A DNA stretch of 43,173 nucleotides, taken from Klebsiella pneumoniae. Its GTDB lineage: Bacteria; Pseudomonadota; Gammaproteobacteria; Ga0077536. How positions within the stretch are numbered: the first letter of the stretch is position 1; each line of letters opens with the position of its first letter. The notes under the pieces are model-generated. The model was given only the letters and a program-made list of their open reading frames with translations, did no database searches and was not told the origin of the DNA. The DNA is taken from NCBI GenBank assembly GCA_945876945.1, contig CAMCQE010000019.1, positions 1 to 43,173 on the forward strand, written 5' to 3'. Made by a program: the position numbers and the translations under genes. Below are positions 23,721 to 31,473 of this stretch, in pieces.

Positions 23721-26083
23721 GCGTGCAGCAACAGCTAGAGCAAGCCTTGGCGCTACATCAGACGGGAAAATTTTCGGAGGCCGCGGCGGGCTATCGGAAA
23801 ATCCTGCGCAAACAACCCGCGCATATCGATGCACTGCATTGTCTGGGACTCGCCGAGCGCGCACTCGGGGAACTCGACAGTGCGCGAGCACGGCTGGAGC
23901 GCGTGGTAGCGATCCGTCCCGGCTTTGCCGAGGCGCGCGGCAACCTGGGGCTGGTTTACAGCGAACTCGGGGAATTAGCGCTGGCCGAACAGGCCGCGCG
24001 CGCCGCGCTCGAGCTCAAACACGGCATGCCCGAGGTGTGGCTCAATCTCGGGCACGTTCTACGCCGTCAGGGGCGGATAGCGGATGCGCTTGGTTGCTAC
24101 GAGCAGGCTTTGACTTTGAGGCCGCAGTCGCTCACCCATCAAGCCATTGGTGAGGTGCTGCTGGAATCCGGCGCGCCCGAAGCTGCGCGCCAGCATTTTG
24201 AGAGCGCTGCTTTGCTGGAAGGCGAGAAGGCCTTGCTCCACTACCAGATCGGTACGTCCTACGCGCAACAGTCCAATATCGAAGCGGCGATAGCGGCTTT
24301 TTATCGCGCCACCCAACTGCAGCCCGACTTCGCCGAGGCGCATAACGAATTGGGCAACGCGCTCGCCAAATACGCCCGTACCGATGAAGCGATCGTCTGT
24401 TTCGAGCGCGCGCTGGCGCTAAAGCCCGATCTGGTTGAAGCGCTGAATAATCTGGGCAACGCGCTCTCGCATCTCGGACGACCGCGCGATGCGGTGAGCT
24501 GTTTTGTGCGCGCTCTCGAATTGCGCCCCGACACGGCCGAGCTCCATCAGAATTTTGGCATCGTGCTCTACAACGGGCGGCGCTATCAGGAGGCGCTTGA
24601 GTGCTTCGAACAAGCGCTGAAACTCAAGCCCAATCTGGCGACGGCGCTGAACAATGCGGGGCTAGTGCTCAAAGAACTTGGCCGGCATGCCGAAGCCATC
24701 AGCAGATTTGAATCGGCTTTGCTGCTAGAACCGGCGTTTCCTGAGGCCTGCAATAACCTCGGCAACGTGTACAAGGGGCTGGGTAATCTCCAGCTCGCGC
24801 TGGAGTATTTCGCCCGGGCCGTTGAGCTTAAACCCGACTACAGCAGCGCCCACAGCAATTTTCTGTTCACGCTCAATTTTGCCGATGGTGTCACGCCGGC
24901 TGATATCGCGACCGCTCACCGCGACTGGGGTGTTCGCCATGCCGGCGCGCTACCGGTCTACGCTGACTACGCGAATACTCGCGATCCCGCCCGGCGCCTT
25001 CGGATCGGCTATGTCTCCACCGATTTTTGTGCGCACGCCTGTGCGTTTTTCATGGAGCCGCTGCTGCGGCATCACGATCGGGCGAATGTTGAAGTGCACG
25101 CTTTCGCGGAACTGGTGCAGGCCGACGTGGTGACCGGGAAGCTCCAGGCGCTAGTCGACCGTTGGCACCTGATCACCGGATTACGTGACGAAGAAGTGGC
25201 CGCCCGCATTCACGCGGCGGAGATCGATATCCTCATTGATCTGAACGGTCACACGGCCAACCATCGCCTGCTGAGTCTGGCGCGTAGGCCAGCGCCCGTG
25301 CAGGTGACCTATCTCGGCTATCCGGCAACAACCGGTTTGGACGCCGTGAGCTGGCGTTTGACGGATGGGGTGACCGAGCCAACGGGCGAGAGCGACCAGT
25401 TCTACACCGAGCGACTTTACCGGCTGCCCAACAGCCTGTGGTGTTATCAGGCCCCGATAGACATGCGCGCCATAACGCCGCTGCCAGCGCTGGAAAACAC
25501 GTTCGTCACCTTTGGCTCGTTCAACAGTTACTCCAAGGTCGGCCCGCGCGTGGTGGCGCTCTGGGCTGATGTTCTGCAAGCGGTTCCGGATTCAAAAATT
25601 ATCCTGATCACGGTGCCTTCGGGCGCCGCGCAGGAAGATCTCTGGCAGCACTTCGAAAGCTTCGGCGTTGCGCGCTCGCGTGTTCTGCTGCGCGACCGGC
25701 TGGCTCGCGCGGATTACATACAGACGTTTTCCGAGGTCGACATCGCACTGGACCCTTTCCCCTGCAACGGTGGCACCACCACCTGCGATTCCCTGTGGAT
25801 GGGCCTGCCGGTGGTGGCGTTGAAGGGCAATACCTTCCTCTCCCGCGCCAGCCTCAGTGTGCTGACTGCGGCCGGATATCCAGAGTTTGCCGCCGACAAC
25901 GAGGACGATTACATCGCCCGCTGCGTGTCTTTGGCGAGCGACTTGCCTGCGCTGGAACGCGTTCGACGGGGCATGCGCGAGCAAGTGGCGCAATCGGCAT
26001 TGACTGATGCGACAGGTTTCGCACGCGATGTGGAAGCGGCTTATCGCGCGATGTGGCGAGAATGGTGCGCCCACAACGCCTGA
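23717..26083 (+). CDS. TPR / GT41 (SPINDLY/OGT-like) glycosyltransferase, second copy
   Basis: A 788-residue paralogue of the preceding protein. It lacks the SEC-C motif but has a longer TPR array (about 5-395) and the same GT41 domain (about 415-785), with LNGHTANHRLLSLARRPAPVQ, YLGYPATTGL, QFYTERLYRLPNSLWCYQ and CNGGTTTCDSLWMGLPVV. Start is the ATG in the ATGA overlap at 23717; upstream in-frame codons lie inside the first gene. Long stretches of the two catalytic domains are nearly identical, which points to a tandem duplication with later divergence of the TPR targeting region. The gene ends 10 nt before the convergent GNAT gene. A role in flagellin O-glycosylation is inferred from position. 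Confidence 0.85.
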   Translation: MSVQQQLEQALALHQTGKFSEAAAGYRKILRKQPAHIDALHCLGLAERALGELDSARARLERVVAIRPGFAEARGNLGLVYSELGELALAEQAARAALELKHGMPEVWLNLGHVLRRQGRIADALGCYEQALTLRPQSLTHQAIGEVLLESGAPEAARQHFESAALLEGEKALLHYQIGTSYAQQSNIEAAIAAFYRATQLQPDFAEAHNELGNALAKYARTDEAIVCFERALALKPDLVEALNNLGNALSHLGRPRDAVSCFVRALELRPDTAELHQNFGIVLYNGRRYQEALECFEQALKLKPNLATALNNAGLVLKELGRHAEAISRFESALLLEPAFPEACNNLGNVYKGLGNLQLALEYFARAVELKPDYSSAHSNFLFTLNFADGVTPADIATAHRDWGVRHAGALPVYADYANTRDPARRLRIGYVSTDFCAHACAFFMEPLLRHHDRANVEVHAFAELVQADVVTGKLQALVDRWHLITGLRDEEVAARIHAAEIDILIDLNGHTANHRLLSLARRPAPVQVTYLGYPATTGLDAVSWRLTDGVTEPTGESDQFYTERLYRLPNSLWCYQAPIDMRAITPLPALENTFVTFGSFNSYSKVGPRVVALWADVLQAVPDSKIILITVPSGAAQEDLWQHFESFGVARSRVLLRDRLARADYIQTFSEVDIALDPFPCNGGTTTCDSLWMGLPVVALKGNTFLSRASLSVLTAAGYPEFAADNEDDYIARCVSLASDLPALERVRRGMREQVAQSALTDATGFARDVEAAYRAMWREWCAHNA

Positions 26084-26093
26084 GGGGCTAAAG

Positions 26094-26972
26094 CTAGATT
26101 CGATCGAACCAGGGAATGTGCCATCCGCGCCATCGCGCCTGATGAGCGCGAGGCGACAGCAAGCGCCAATGCGCGAGCGCCTGATCTTTGAACTGCATCG
26201 CGGTGTTGGCAATCAACCAACGATGCCAGGCACTACCGACGACATCGTTCACGTACACCTGACGAGCCCCGGCGGAAATCTGATGCCATAGCATTGGGAA
26301 GCTCTCGGGTTTACCGACAACTTCATACACGTAGCGGGTCTCGCCGTTGAGGCCGAACAGGGCATAAGCGTCTTCGTTTGCCATTGCCCATGCGGTTTCA
26401 GTGGTGTGGGCCGGCAAGGGCGTTACCGTCCAGTCCGCTGCGTCGCGTTGAACGCGTTGCGTCTGGTGTTCACGTTGTAGATGGTTGAGTTGAGCGACTG
26501 TGGGCAGCGGGTGGCGGGACAGGGCAGGGGCCGATGCGACATTGAGTACGCCGATGATCCCGCGGTCGTGGCGCATCCAGCCCAGGTTTTCATAGTAATG
26601 GTCGAGACCGCTCCAGAGCACGGCGAAGTCGACGCGTTTGGCGTGCAATTGCGTGATGGCGTGGCTTAAGACCTGCGCGGCATAGCCACGGCCGCGTGTT
26701 GCTGCTCGCGTGTACACCATGCCAATCATCGCCCCGCGCCACTGCGCGTCCGGCGTTATCCAGTCGAATTCGCGCATCACGCAGCAACTGGAGATTTCCT
26801 CGCCCGTTCGCAGCACTACCGTGTTGGAGAACGCCGTTTGGCCCATCGCATTGGGAAAGCGAGAGGCTAAGGATCCGGTTCGACCGCGCTCGGTCACGAA
26901 GGTCGCATCCAGCGCCGCGAGCAGCGCAGGCCACTCGGCTTCGGTACAGCAGTCGATGATGGGAGAGGCCAT
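26094..26972 (-). CDS. GNAT acetyltransferase, probably for an amino sugar or flagellin glycan
   Basis: A 292-residue protein with an N-terminal GNAT domain (about 1-150): the acetyl-CoA loop is R-G-R-G-Y-A at 93-98, preceded by GMVYTRAATRG and followed by WSGLDHYYENLGW. A second domain of about 140 residues follows, ending in an aromatic-rich tail; I do not recognise it. It is the last gene of the sugar operon and its ATG overlaps the previous stop by one base (TGATG), so it is coupled to the DegT-like gene. By analogy with pseudaminate and bacillosamine pathways it would N-acylate the amino group made by the aminotransferase. The substrate is unproven. Confidence 0.7.
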   Translation of the reverse strand: MASPIIDCCTEAEWPALLAALDATFVTERGRTGSLASRFPNAMGQTAFSNTVVLRTGEEISSCCVMREFDWITPDAQWRGAMIGMVYTRAATRGRGYAAQVLSHAITQLHAKRVDFAVLWSGLDHYYENLGWMRHDRGIIGVLNVASAPALSRHPLPTVAQLNHLQREHQTQRVQRDAADWTVTPLPAHTTETAWAMANEDAYALFGLNGETRYVYEVVGKPESFPMLWHQISAGARQVYVNDVVGSAWHRWLIANTAMQFKDQALAHWRLLSPRAHQARWRGWHIPWFDRI

Positions 26973-28108
26973 CAGTCGGTCTGCTGGAGGCATTCGAGAA
27001 TTCGCGCCAGAGCTGCCTCGTCCACCCACCACCCGCAGGGCACGCAAAGATTTTCGCGGTCAAAAATCTCAACGCCGGGGAGCTCGTCAGCGCTGCTGCG
27101 CCGAAAGCAGGAATAGCGATCGTTACGTACATGAAGACGTTGCGCGCCGATGCCTGCGGCCTGAAGTCTCGCGATAAGCCGCTCCCGGTGCGCGGCGCGA
27201 AAGGCGAACACCCAGTAAGCGGAGCGCTGCTCATCACCGCGTGAGAGGGGTGTGATGCAAGACAGATGCTGCGTGCTTATCGCGAGCACGCGCCCGTTGG
27301 CCCGATGTCTGGCGAGCGTATGCTCGACTTCATTGAACTGCTCCAGCGCCAGTGCCGCGGTTAAATCGGTCATCGCCATGCTGTAGCCGGCGATGGGGAT
27401 GTCGCTTTGTGGATTGAGGTCCCCGTTAGGCAGCCGAAAGGTTTTGTGGTCGATGCCGAATCGCCGCAGCTGGCGCGCGCGCTCGGCGTGTTCGGCCGAG
27501 CGGCAGAAGAGCGCACCGCCATCACCCGCCGGCAGATGGCTTACGGCGTAAAAGGAGTAAATGGTGAAGTCACTGCCGGTGGCGCCAAGCTTTTGCCCTT
27601 GGAGTTCGGCGCCAAACGCGCCCGACGCATCTGCAATGAGTGGGATCCCCAGTTGGACTGCGACCTGCTGAAGTTCACCCAGCGGGCCCACATCGCCGCC
27701 CCAATGGTAGTGAATGATGGCTTTGGTACGCGCCGTGCGGCGGGCCGCCAGCAATGCAGGGTTAAGCATGCCGGTGTCAGGATCGACGTCGCACCACACG
27801 GGCTTTGCGCCCAAATTGGCAATGGGCATGGTGGTGGCGAGACAAGCCAGCGGGGAGAGCATGACGTCGTCACCGGGCGTGACCCCGCAGAGTCGAAGGG
27901 CGATGGTGAGCGCGCCGGCGCGATCGCTGGTGGCCACGCAGTGGGGATTACCGACGAACTGGCCGAGCTTGTCTTCGAAGGCTTTTACTTTGGGGCCGGT
28001 GGCGAGTTGTCCTGAGGAGAGCGTTTCGGCCAATGCCGCCGCGGCACCGGGCGCGATGCGACCTTTGAACAGGGGGATGAAAGGCTCACCAGCCACGGCG
28101 GAGCACAT
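26972..28108 (-). CDS. DegT/DnrJ/EryC1/StrS-fold protein lacking the PLP lysine
   Basis: A 378-residue protein of the sugar aminotransferase fold (type I PLP enzymes) whose active site is altered. The usual lysine in the S-F-x-x-x-K motif is serine (S190 in YSFYAVSHLPAGDGG). The phosphate-binding SGTAAL loop reads DRAGAL (62-67), and the His/Gln that follows the PLP aspartate (DAAH in its neighbour, H168) is glycine (DASG, 160-163). The aspartate D160 is kept. The frame is intact and overlaps the upstream DegT gene by 23 nt if it starts at 28108; a GTG 12 nt inside is an alternative start. Both tandem proteins end with a PCGWWVD motif. It may be a non-catalytic partner or do different chemistry such as dehydration. 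Confidence 0.8.
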   Translation of the reverse strand: MCSAVAGEPFIPLFKGRIAPGAAAALAETLSSGQLATGPKVKAFEDKLGQFVGNPHCVATSDRAGALTIALRLCGVTPGDDVMLSPLACLATTMPIANLGAKPVWCDVDPDTGMLNPALLAARRTARTKAIIHYHWGGDVGPLGELQQVAVQLGIPLIADASGAFGAELQGQKLGATGSDFTIYSFYAVSHLPAGDGGALFCRSAEHAERARQLRRFGIDHKTFRLPNGDLNPQSDIPIAGYSMAMTDLTAALALEQFNEVEHTLARHRANGRVLAISTQHLSCITPLSRGDEQRSAYWVFAFRAAHRERLIARLQAAGIGAQRLHVRNDRYSCFRRSSADELPGVEIFDRENLCVPCGWWVDEAALARILECLQQTD

Positions 28109-29210
28109 CCACCATGTAGTCTCGCGCTTCGTCGTCAACCCACCAGCCGCAGGGGATGTGCAGCATGCGGGGATAAAAGCGATCGAGACCCGGTAACTCG
28201 CAACGGCTGGCGGCAAAGACGCTGTGGAGGTCGTTGCGTTTATGCGCCTTCGAGTTGCCAATGCCGTTAGCTGTGAGGTGATCGGACAGCCCTGCGGCGT
28301 CGTCGCACATCACCGTATAGAACCAGTAGGAGGGCGCCGCCCGCGCCTCGAATCGACACAGTTCCAGACCGCCGATGCCCTGCAGGGCGCTGTCGAGATA
28401 GCGGCCGTTCTCAATGTGCCGCGCAAGCAGCGGCGCGATGCAATCGAGTTGGGCCAGCCCAATCGTCGCGTTCACATTATTCATGTGGTACTTGAAACCC
28501 ACTTCAGCGACGTCGACCTCGGTGCGCGAGGCCTGGCGGTCGATGCCAAACCAGCGCAGGCGTCGGCCCATCGGCAGCAGTGCGGCATCGGCGCAGGCCA
28601 GCATGCCACCGTCTACCGTCGTCATATGTTTGATCGCCTGCAGGGAAAACATCACGAACGCCGAGTGGCTGCCCAGCACTTGCCCGTTATAGCTGGCGCC
28701 GAGGGCGTGGGCGGCGTCTTCAATCACGGGGATCCCATGGCGCGCGGCGACCTCATTAATCTCTGCGATGGGTACCGGAATACCGCCGTAATGCACCACC
28801 AGAATGGCGCGGGTGCGAGGCGTGATCGCGGCCGCCACGCTGGCCGCTGTGACGTTGCCATTTGCGGGATCAACATCGGCCCACCGCGGAATGGCGCCGG
28901 CGTGCAGGATGGCGAGATTGGTCGGCTCGGCGGTCATGGCCGTGCTCACCACATCGTCGCCAGGTTTCACACCAGCAAGCAGCAGCGCCACATGCAGGGC
29001 CGCAGTGCCGGAATAGAACGACAGGCAGCGCGGGTTGCCTACCCATTCGCCGAAGCGCTGTTCAAACTCTGCAACCGGCGCGCCTTCGCTGATCTGCCCG
29101 CTGTAGAGCACCTCCTGCAAGCGAGGCATGAGGGTTTCCGGTGGCGGCAGTCCAACCTTGAAGAGCGGGATCTCCCGGCGCTGTGCGCTAGAACTTGGCA
29201 AATTCGCCAT
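28086..29210 (-). CDS. DegT/DnrJ/EryC1/StrS sugar aminotransferase
   Basis: A 374-residue PLP-dependent aminotransferase with all expected motifs: SGTAAL phosphate loop (67-72), PLP aspartate D165 and H168 in IEDAAHALGA, and the Schiff-base lysine K194 in FSLQAIKHMTTVDGG. Enzymes of this family put an amino group on the 4-keto sugar made by a 4,6-dehydratase, and such a gene lies directly upstream with a 23-nt overlap. It should therefore make a 4-amino-4,6-dideoxy NDP-sugar. The C-terminus carries IPCGWWVDDEA, shared with the downstream lysine-less paralogue. The start at 29210 has a weak GGAAATG site, consistent with translational coupling. The exact sugar is not determined. Confidence 0.88.
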   Translation of the reverse strand: MANLPSSSAQRREIPLFKVGLPPPETLMPRLQEVLYSGQISEGAPVAEFEQRFGEWVGNPRCLSFYSGTAALHVALLLAGVKPGDDVVSTAMTAEPTNLAILHAGAIPRWADVDPANGNVTAASVAAAITPRTRAILVVHYGGIPVPIAEINEVAARHGIPVIEDAAHALGASYNGQVLGSHSAFVMFSLQAIKHMTTVDGGMLACADAALLPMGRRLRWFGIDRQASRTEVDVAEVGFKYHMNNVNATIGLAQLDCIAPLLARHIENGRYLDSALQGIGGLELCRFEARAAPSYWFYTVMCDDAAGLSDHLTANGIGNSKAHKRNDLHSVFAASRCELPGLDRFYPRMLHIPCGWWVDDEARDYMVDVLRRGW

Positions 29211-30195
29211 CGGCCATTTCCATGATTTCGAATTCCTGATCCGCCAGCTCGATCATGCGTTTCACTTCATCCAGATCGGCCAGATAGTCGTTTGACGCAA
29301 ACTCACCGCTGATTTCTTGATAACGCGCCTTGTTCCACCAGGGCTGGATGGCGTAGTAGTCGCCGAAATCCCGGCCGCGCACGAGCTCCTCTTCGGAGAC
29401 CAGAATTTCGTGGAGCTTCTCGCCCGGAATGATACCGATGATCTTGTAGTCGAACGGCTTGCCCGCTTCCTCGGACAACACGCGACCGATATCCGGGATT
29501 GTCGCGGCTTTGGCCTTCCGCACAAAAATCTCGCCGCCCTGAGTGTTCTCTGCCGCATACAGCACGAGATCGATAGCCTGATTGAGTGTGAGCAGAAAGC
29601 GCGTCATGCGCTCGTCGGTGATGGTGATGGTTTGGCCGAGCGCCAGTTGGCGACGGAAGAAGGGCACCACCGACCCTCTCGAACGCAACACGTTGCCATA
29701 GCGAACACAGCAGAATTTGCTGCCTTTGTTAGCGCGCGACAGGTTGCCCTGTAGCACCAGACGCTCCTGCAAGGCTTTCGTCATGCCCATCACGTTGACG
29801 GGCTTTACCGCTTTGTCCGTACTGATCATCACAAATTTTTCGACCGCGTGGCGAAGCGCGCAATCGACCAGATTCTCCGCGCCCAGCACATTCGTGCGCA
29901 CCGCTTCCATCGGATGTTGTTCGCAGGTCGGCACCTGCTTCAGGGCGGCGGCGTGGAAGACGATGTCGATGCCGTGCATCGCTTCATCGACTGAATCGCG
30001 GTTACGGATGTCGCCGATGACGAAAGTGAGGTCCTTGCGACCTTGATAGAACACTTTCATGTCGTACTGTTTTTTCTCATCACGGGAGAACACGCGGACT
30101 TCGCGCACCCCGGCGTTCAGCAGGCGGCGGACCACAAAGTTGCCGAATGATCCGGTGCCTCCCGTGACCAGCACGGATTTATTCTGATAGTCCAT
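29188..30195 (-). CDS. NDP-N-acetylhexosamine 4,6-dehydratase (FlaA1/PseB/CapE group)
   Basis: A 335-residue extended short-chain dehydrogenase/reductase. The Rossmann motif is TGGTGSFG (11-18). The catalytic region reads ISTDKAVKPVNVMGMTK, so the triad is S125, M136, K140: methionine replaces the usual tyrosine, a variant known in the WbpM/CapE side of the family. Further markers are VRYGNVLRSRGSVVPFF, DERMTRFLLTL and GEKLHEILVSEEE. It converts UDP-HexNAc to a 4-keto-6-deoxy sugar, with or without C5 inversion; the sequence does not tell which. It has the ribosome site GGAG and leads the sugar operon behind a sigma-54-like promoter at 30257-30272. Confidence 0.88.
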   Translation of the reverse strand: MDYQNKSVLVTGGTGSFGNFVVRRLLNAGVREVRVFSRDEKKQYDMKVFYQGRKDLTFVIGDIRNRDSVDEAMHGIDIVFHAAALKQVPTCEQHPMEAVRTNVLGAENLVDCALRHAVEKFVMISTDKAVKPVNVMGMTKALQERLVLQGNLSRANKGSKFCCVRYGNVLRSRGSVVPFFRRQLALGQTITITDERMTRFLLTLNQAIDLVLYAAENTQGGEIFVRKAKAATIPDIGRVLSEEAGKPFDYKIIGIIPGEKLHEILVSEEELVRGRDFGDYYAIQPWWNKARYQEISGEFASNDYLADLDEVKRMIELADQEFEIMEMADGEFAKF

Positions 30196-30256
30196 CGGTT
30201 ACTCCTGTTCGGATTTCTGGCGCTTTCGGGGCGAAACGCTATCTGGCGCCTTGCTG

Positions 30257-30272
30257 TGCAAGCATTACGCCA
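30257..30272 (-). promoter_or_regulatory. Sigma-54-type promoter of the sugar operon
   Basis: TGGCGTAATGCTTGCA on the minus strand keeps TGGC, a perfect TTGCA and exact GG-N10-GC spacing; the -24 box differs at two bases (GT for AC). The predicted +1 is near 30246, 51 nt before the dehydratase ATG. Confidence 0.65.
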
Positions 30273-30346
30273 TTTCAGCTCATCGGCCTGTGGCCAGACC
30301 CGAGAGGCGCTCGAGGACAAATTTCGCCCCGGGACGCGATCGGACC

Positions 30347-30373
30347 TGTAGTTCCCGCAGGCCTTGCCGATAA
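30347..30373 (+). promoter_or_regulatory. Sigma-28 promoter of fliS
   Basis: A perfect GCCGATAA box (30366-30373) lies 15 nt after TGTA, which with the following GTTC matches 5 of 8 of TAAAGTTT. The fliS ATG is 73 nt further on. Confidence 0.6.
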
Positions 30374-30445
30374 GCCTTTCGTCCAGCGCCACGGTTCACG
30401 CGCGGACACAGCTTGTCGCGAACACATAACGAATGGGGTCAATTC

Positions 30446-30847
30446 ATGAAACCAATGCCGCGTGCGCCTTTTGGCGGAATCTCCGAGTATCGCAAGGTCG
30501 GGATTCAGTCCAGCGTCGAATCGGCGACCCCGCACAGACTCATTGAAATGCTGATGGATGGCGTGCTGGAAAAGATCCAACTCGCCCGCGGCTGCATGGA
30601 GCGCAAGGAAATTGCCCGCAAGTGTGAGGCAATCGACTGGTCGCTCAATATTCTGGGTGGCCTGTACGGCAGTCTGGATATGGAGAAGGGCGGCGACGTC
30701 GCGCGTAATCTGGCCAATCTCTACGATTACATGATGCGTCGACTGGTTGACGCGAATATCGAAAACGACACCGCGATTCTGGACGAAGTCACCCGCTTGA
30801 TGGGCGAAATCCGGGAAGCTTGGGTGGCGATCCGAAACCACGGCTAA
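30446..30847 (+). CDS. fliS: FliS, flagellin export chaperone
   Basis: A 133-residue cytoplasmic chaperone that binds the C-terminus of flagellin and stops it polymerising before export. The family features are visible: SEYRKVGIQSSVESATPHRLIEMLMDGVLEKI (about 13-44, read in parts) and the AIDWSLNILGGLYGSLD segment, then LYDYMMRRLVDAN. I start at the ATG at 30446 (GGGG upstream); an earlier GTG at 30413 adds residues with no family match. It is unusual only in being separated from fliD by the glycosylation block. A fliT-like gene follows after 63 nt. Confidence 0.94.
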   Translation: MKPMPRAPFGGISEYRKVGIQSSVESATPHRLIEMLMDGVLEKIQLARGCMERKEIARKCEAIDWSLNILGGLYGSLDMEKGGDVARNLANLYDYMMRRLVDANIENDTAILDEVTRLMGEIREAWVAIRNHG

Positions 30848-30910
30848 GTGCTTCACTGTCAACAGCCGGGGCGCTAGCCCGCTAGTCCGCTCTGCACCAG
30901 AGGAGTCCTG

Positions 30911-31210
30911 TTGGAAGCGTTGGCACAAATTCCCGTCCTCGGCGAAGCCATGTTGCTAGCGGCACAAAACGCCGACTGGGAAGAGGTTCAGCGTCTGGAT
31001 GACGAACGCTACGCGCTGCTGGCCACGCTTGACCTCGACACGCTGGTGAAAGGCGGAGAGACCGCGCGGACGGTGCTCGAGGAGGCCCTTCAGATCACGG
31101 AAATTCTGCTGAAGCTCGCCCGCGAAGTCCGCGCCGACCATTCCGATGAACTCGGTGCCGTGCAACGCGGCCAGCGCGGCGCACGGGCCTATCTCTCCTC
31201 CGAAGGTTAG
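30911..31210 (+). CDS. fliT: FliT-like export chaperone
   Basis: A 99-residue, largely helical, acidic protein directly after fliS, the usual place of fliT. It appears to start at TTG (30911): a very good AGAGGAG site lies 5 nt before it, whereas the first ATG (30950) has none and would remove the first helix. FliT proteins escort FliD to the export gate and in some species act on regulators. Sequence conservation in this family is low, so the assignment rests mainly on size, helix content and position. It is followed by a short terminator hairpin. Confidence 0.65.
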   Translation: MEALAQIPVLGEAMLLAAQNADWEEVQRLDDERYALLATLDLDTLVKGGETARTVLEEALQITEILLKLAREVRADHSDELGAVQRGQRGARAYLSSEG

Positions 31211-31242
31211 CCCGCATCCCGCACAGGGCTTTTGTCTGTCTA

Positions 31243-31266
31243 AGGCCCGCCGGGTCTTTTCTATTA
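31243..31266 (+). terminator. Intrinsic terminator after fliT
   Basis: AGGCCC (31243-31248) pairs with GGGTCT (31252-31257), one G-U included, around a 3-nt loop; TTTTCTATT follows. Confidence 0.55.
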
Positions 31267-31337
31267 ACTCCATGTGACAGAAAACGCGCACGTCGCCGCA
31301 GTAGCGCGGCAGGCCGCGGCGATTTCGCAATTTTGTC

Positions 31338-31365
31338 TTGCCAAAACAGCGAAGGCGGCTAGACT
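31338..31365 (+). promoter_or_regulatory. Possible sigma-70 promoter of fleQ
   Basis: TTGCCA and TAGACT are separated by 16 nt, 5 of 6 and 4 of 6 to consensus. The start would be near 31372, about 100 nt before fleQ. A perfect TTGACA at about 31389 has no -10 partner that I can see. Confidence 0.35.
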
Positions 31366-31473
31366 GCAACGCGAGTGCGCTGCGTCAGCATTTTGACAAA
31401 ATAAAAAGCTAACCACGGGGCCTGCGCAGGTGCCAGTTGAAACGACACCCCAACACTCAAGAAGCAGCCCTAT

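Noticed and set aside
26972-28108. The Lys-less DegT copy as a broken pseudogene
   Set aside because: The frame is full length without frameshift or internal stop, it is coupled on both sides, and the conserved core and C-terminal motif remain.
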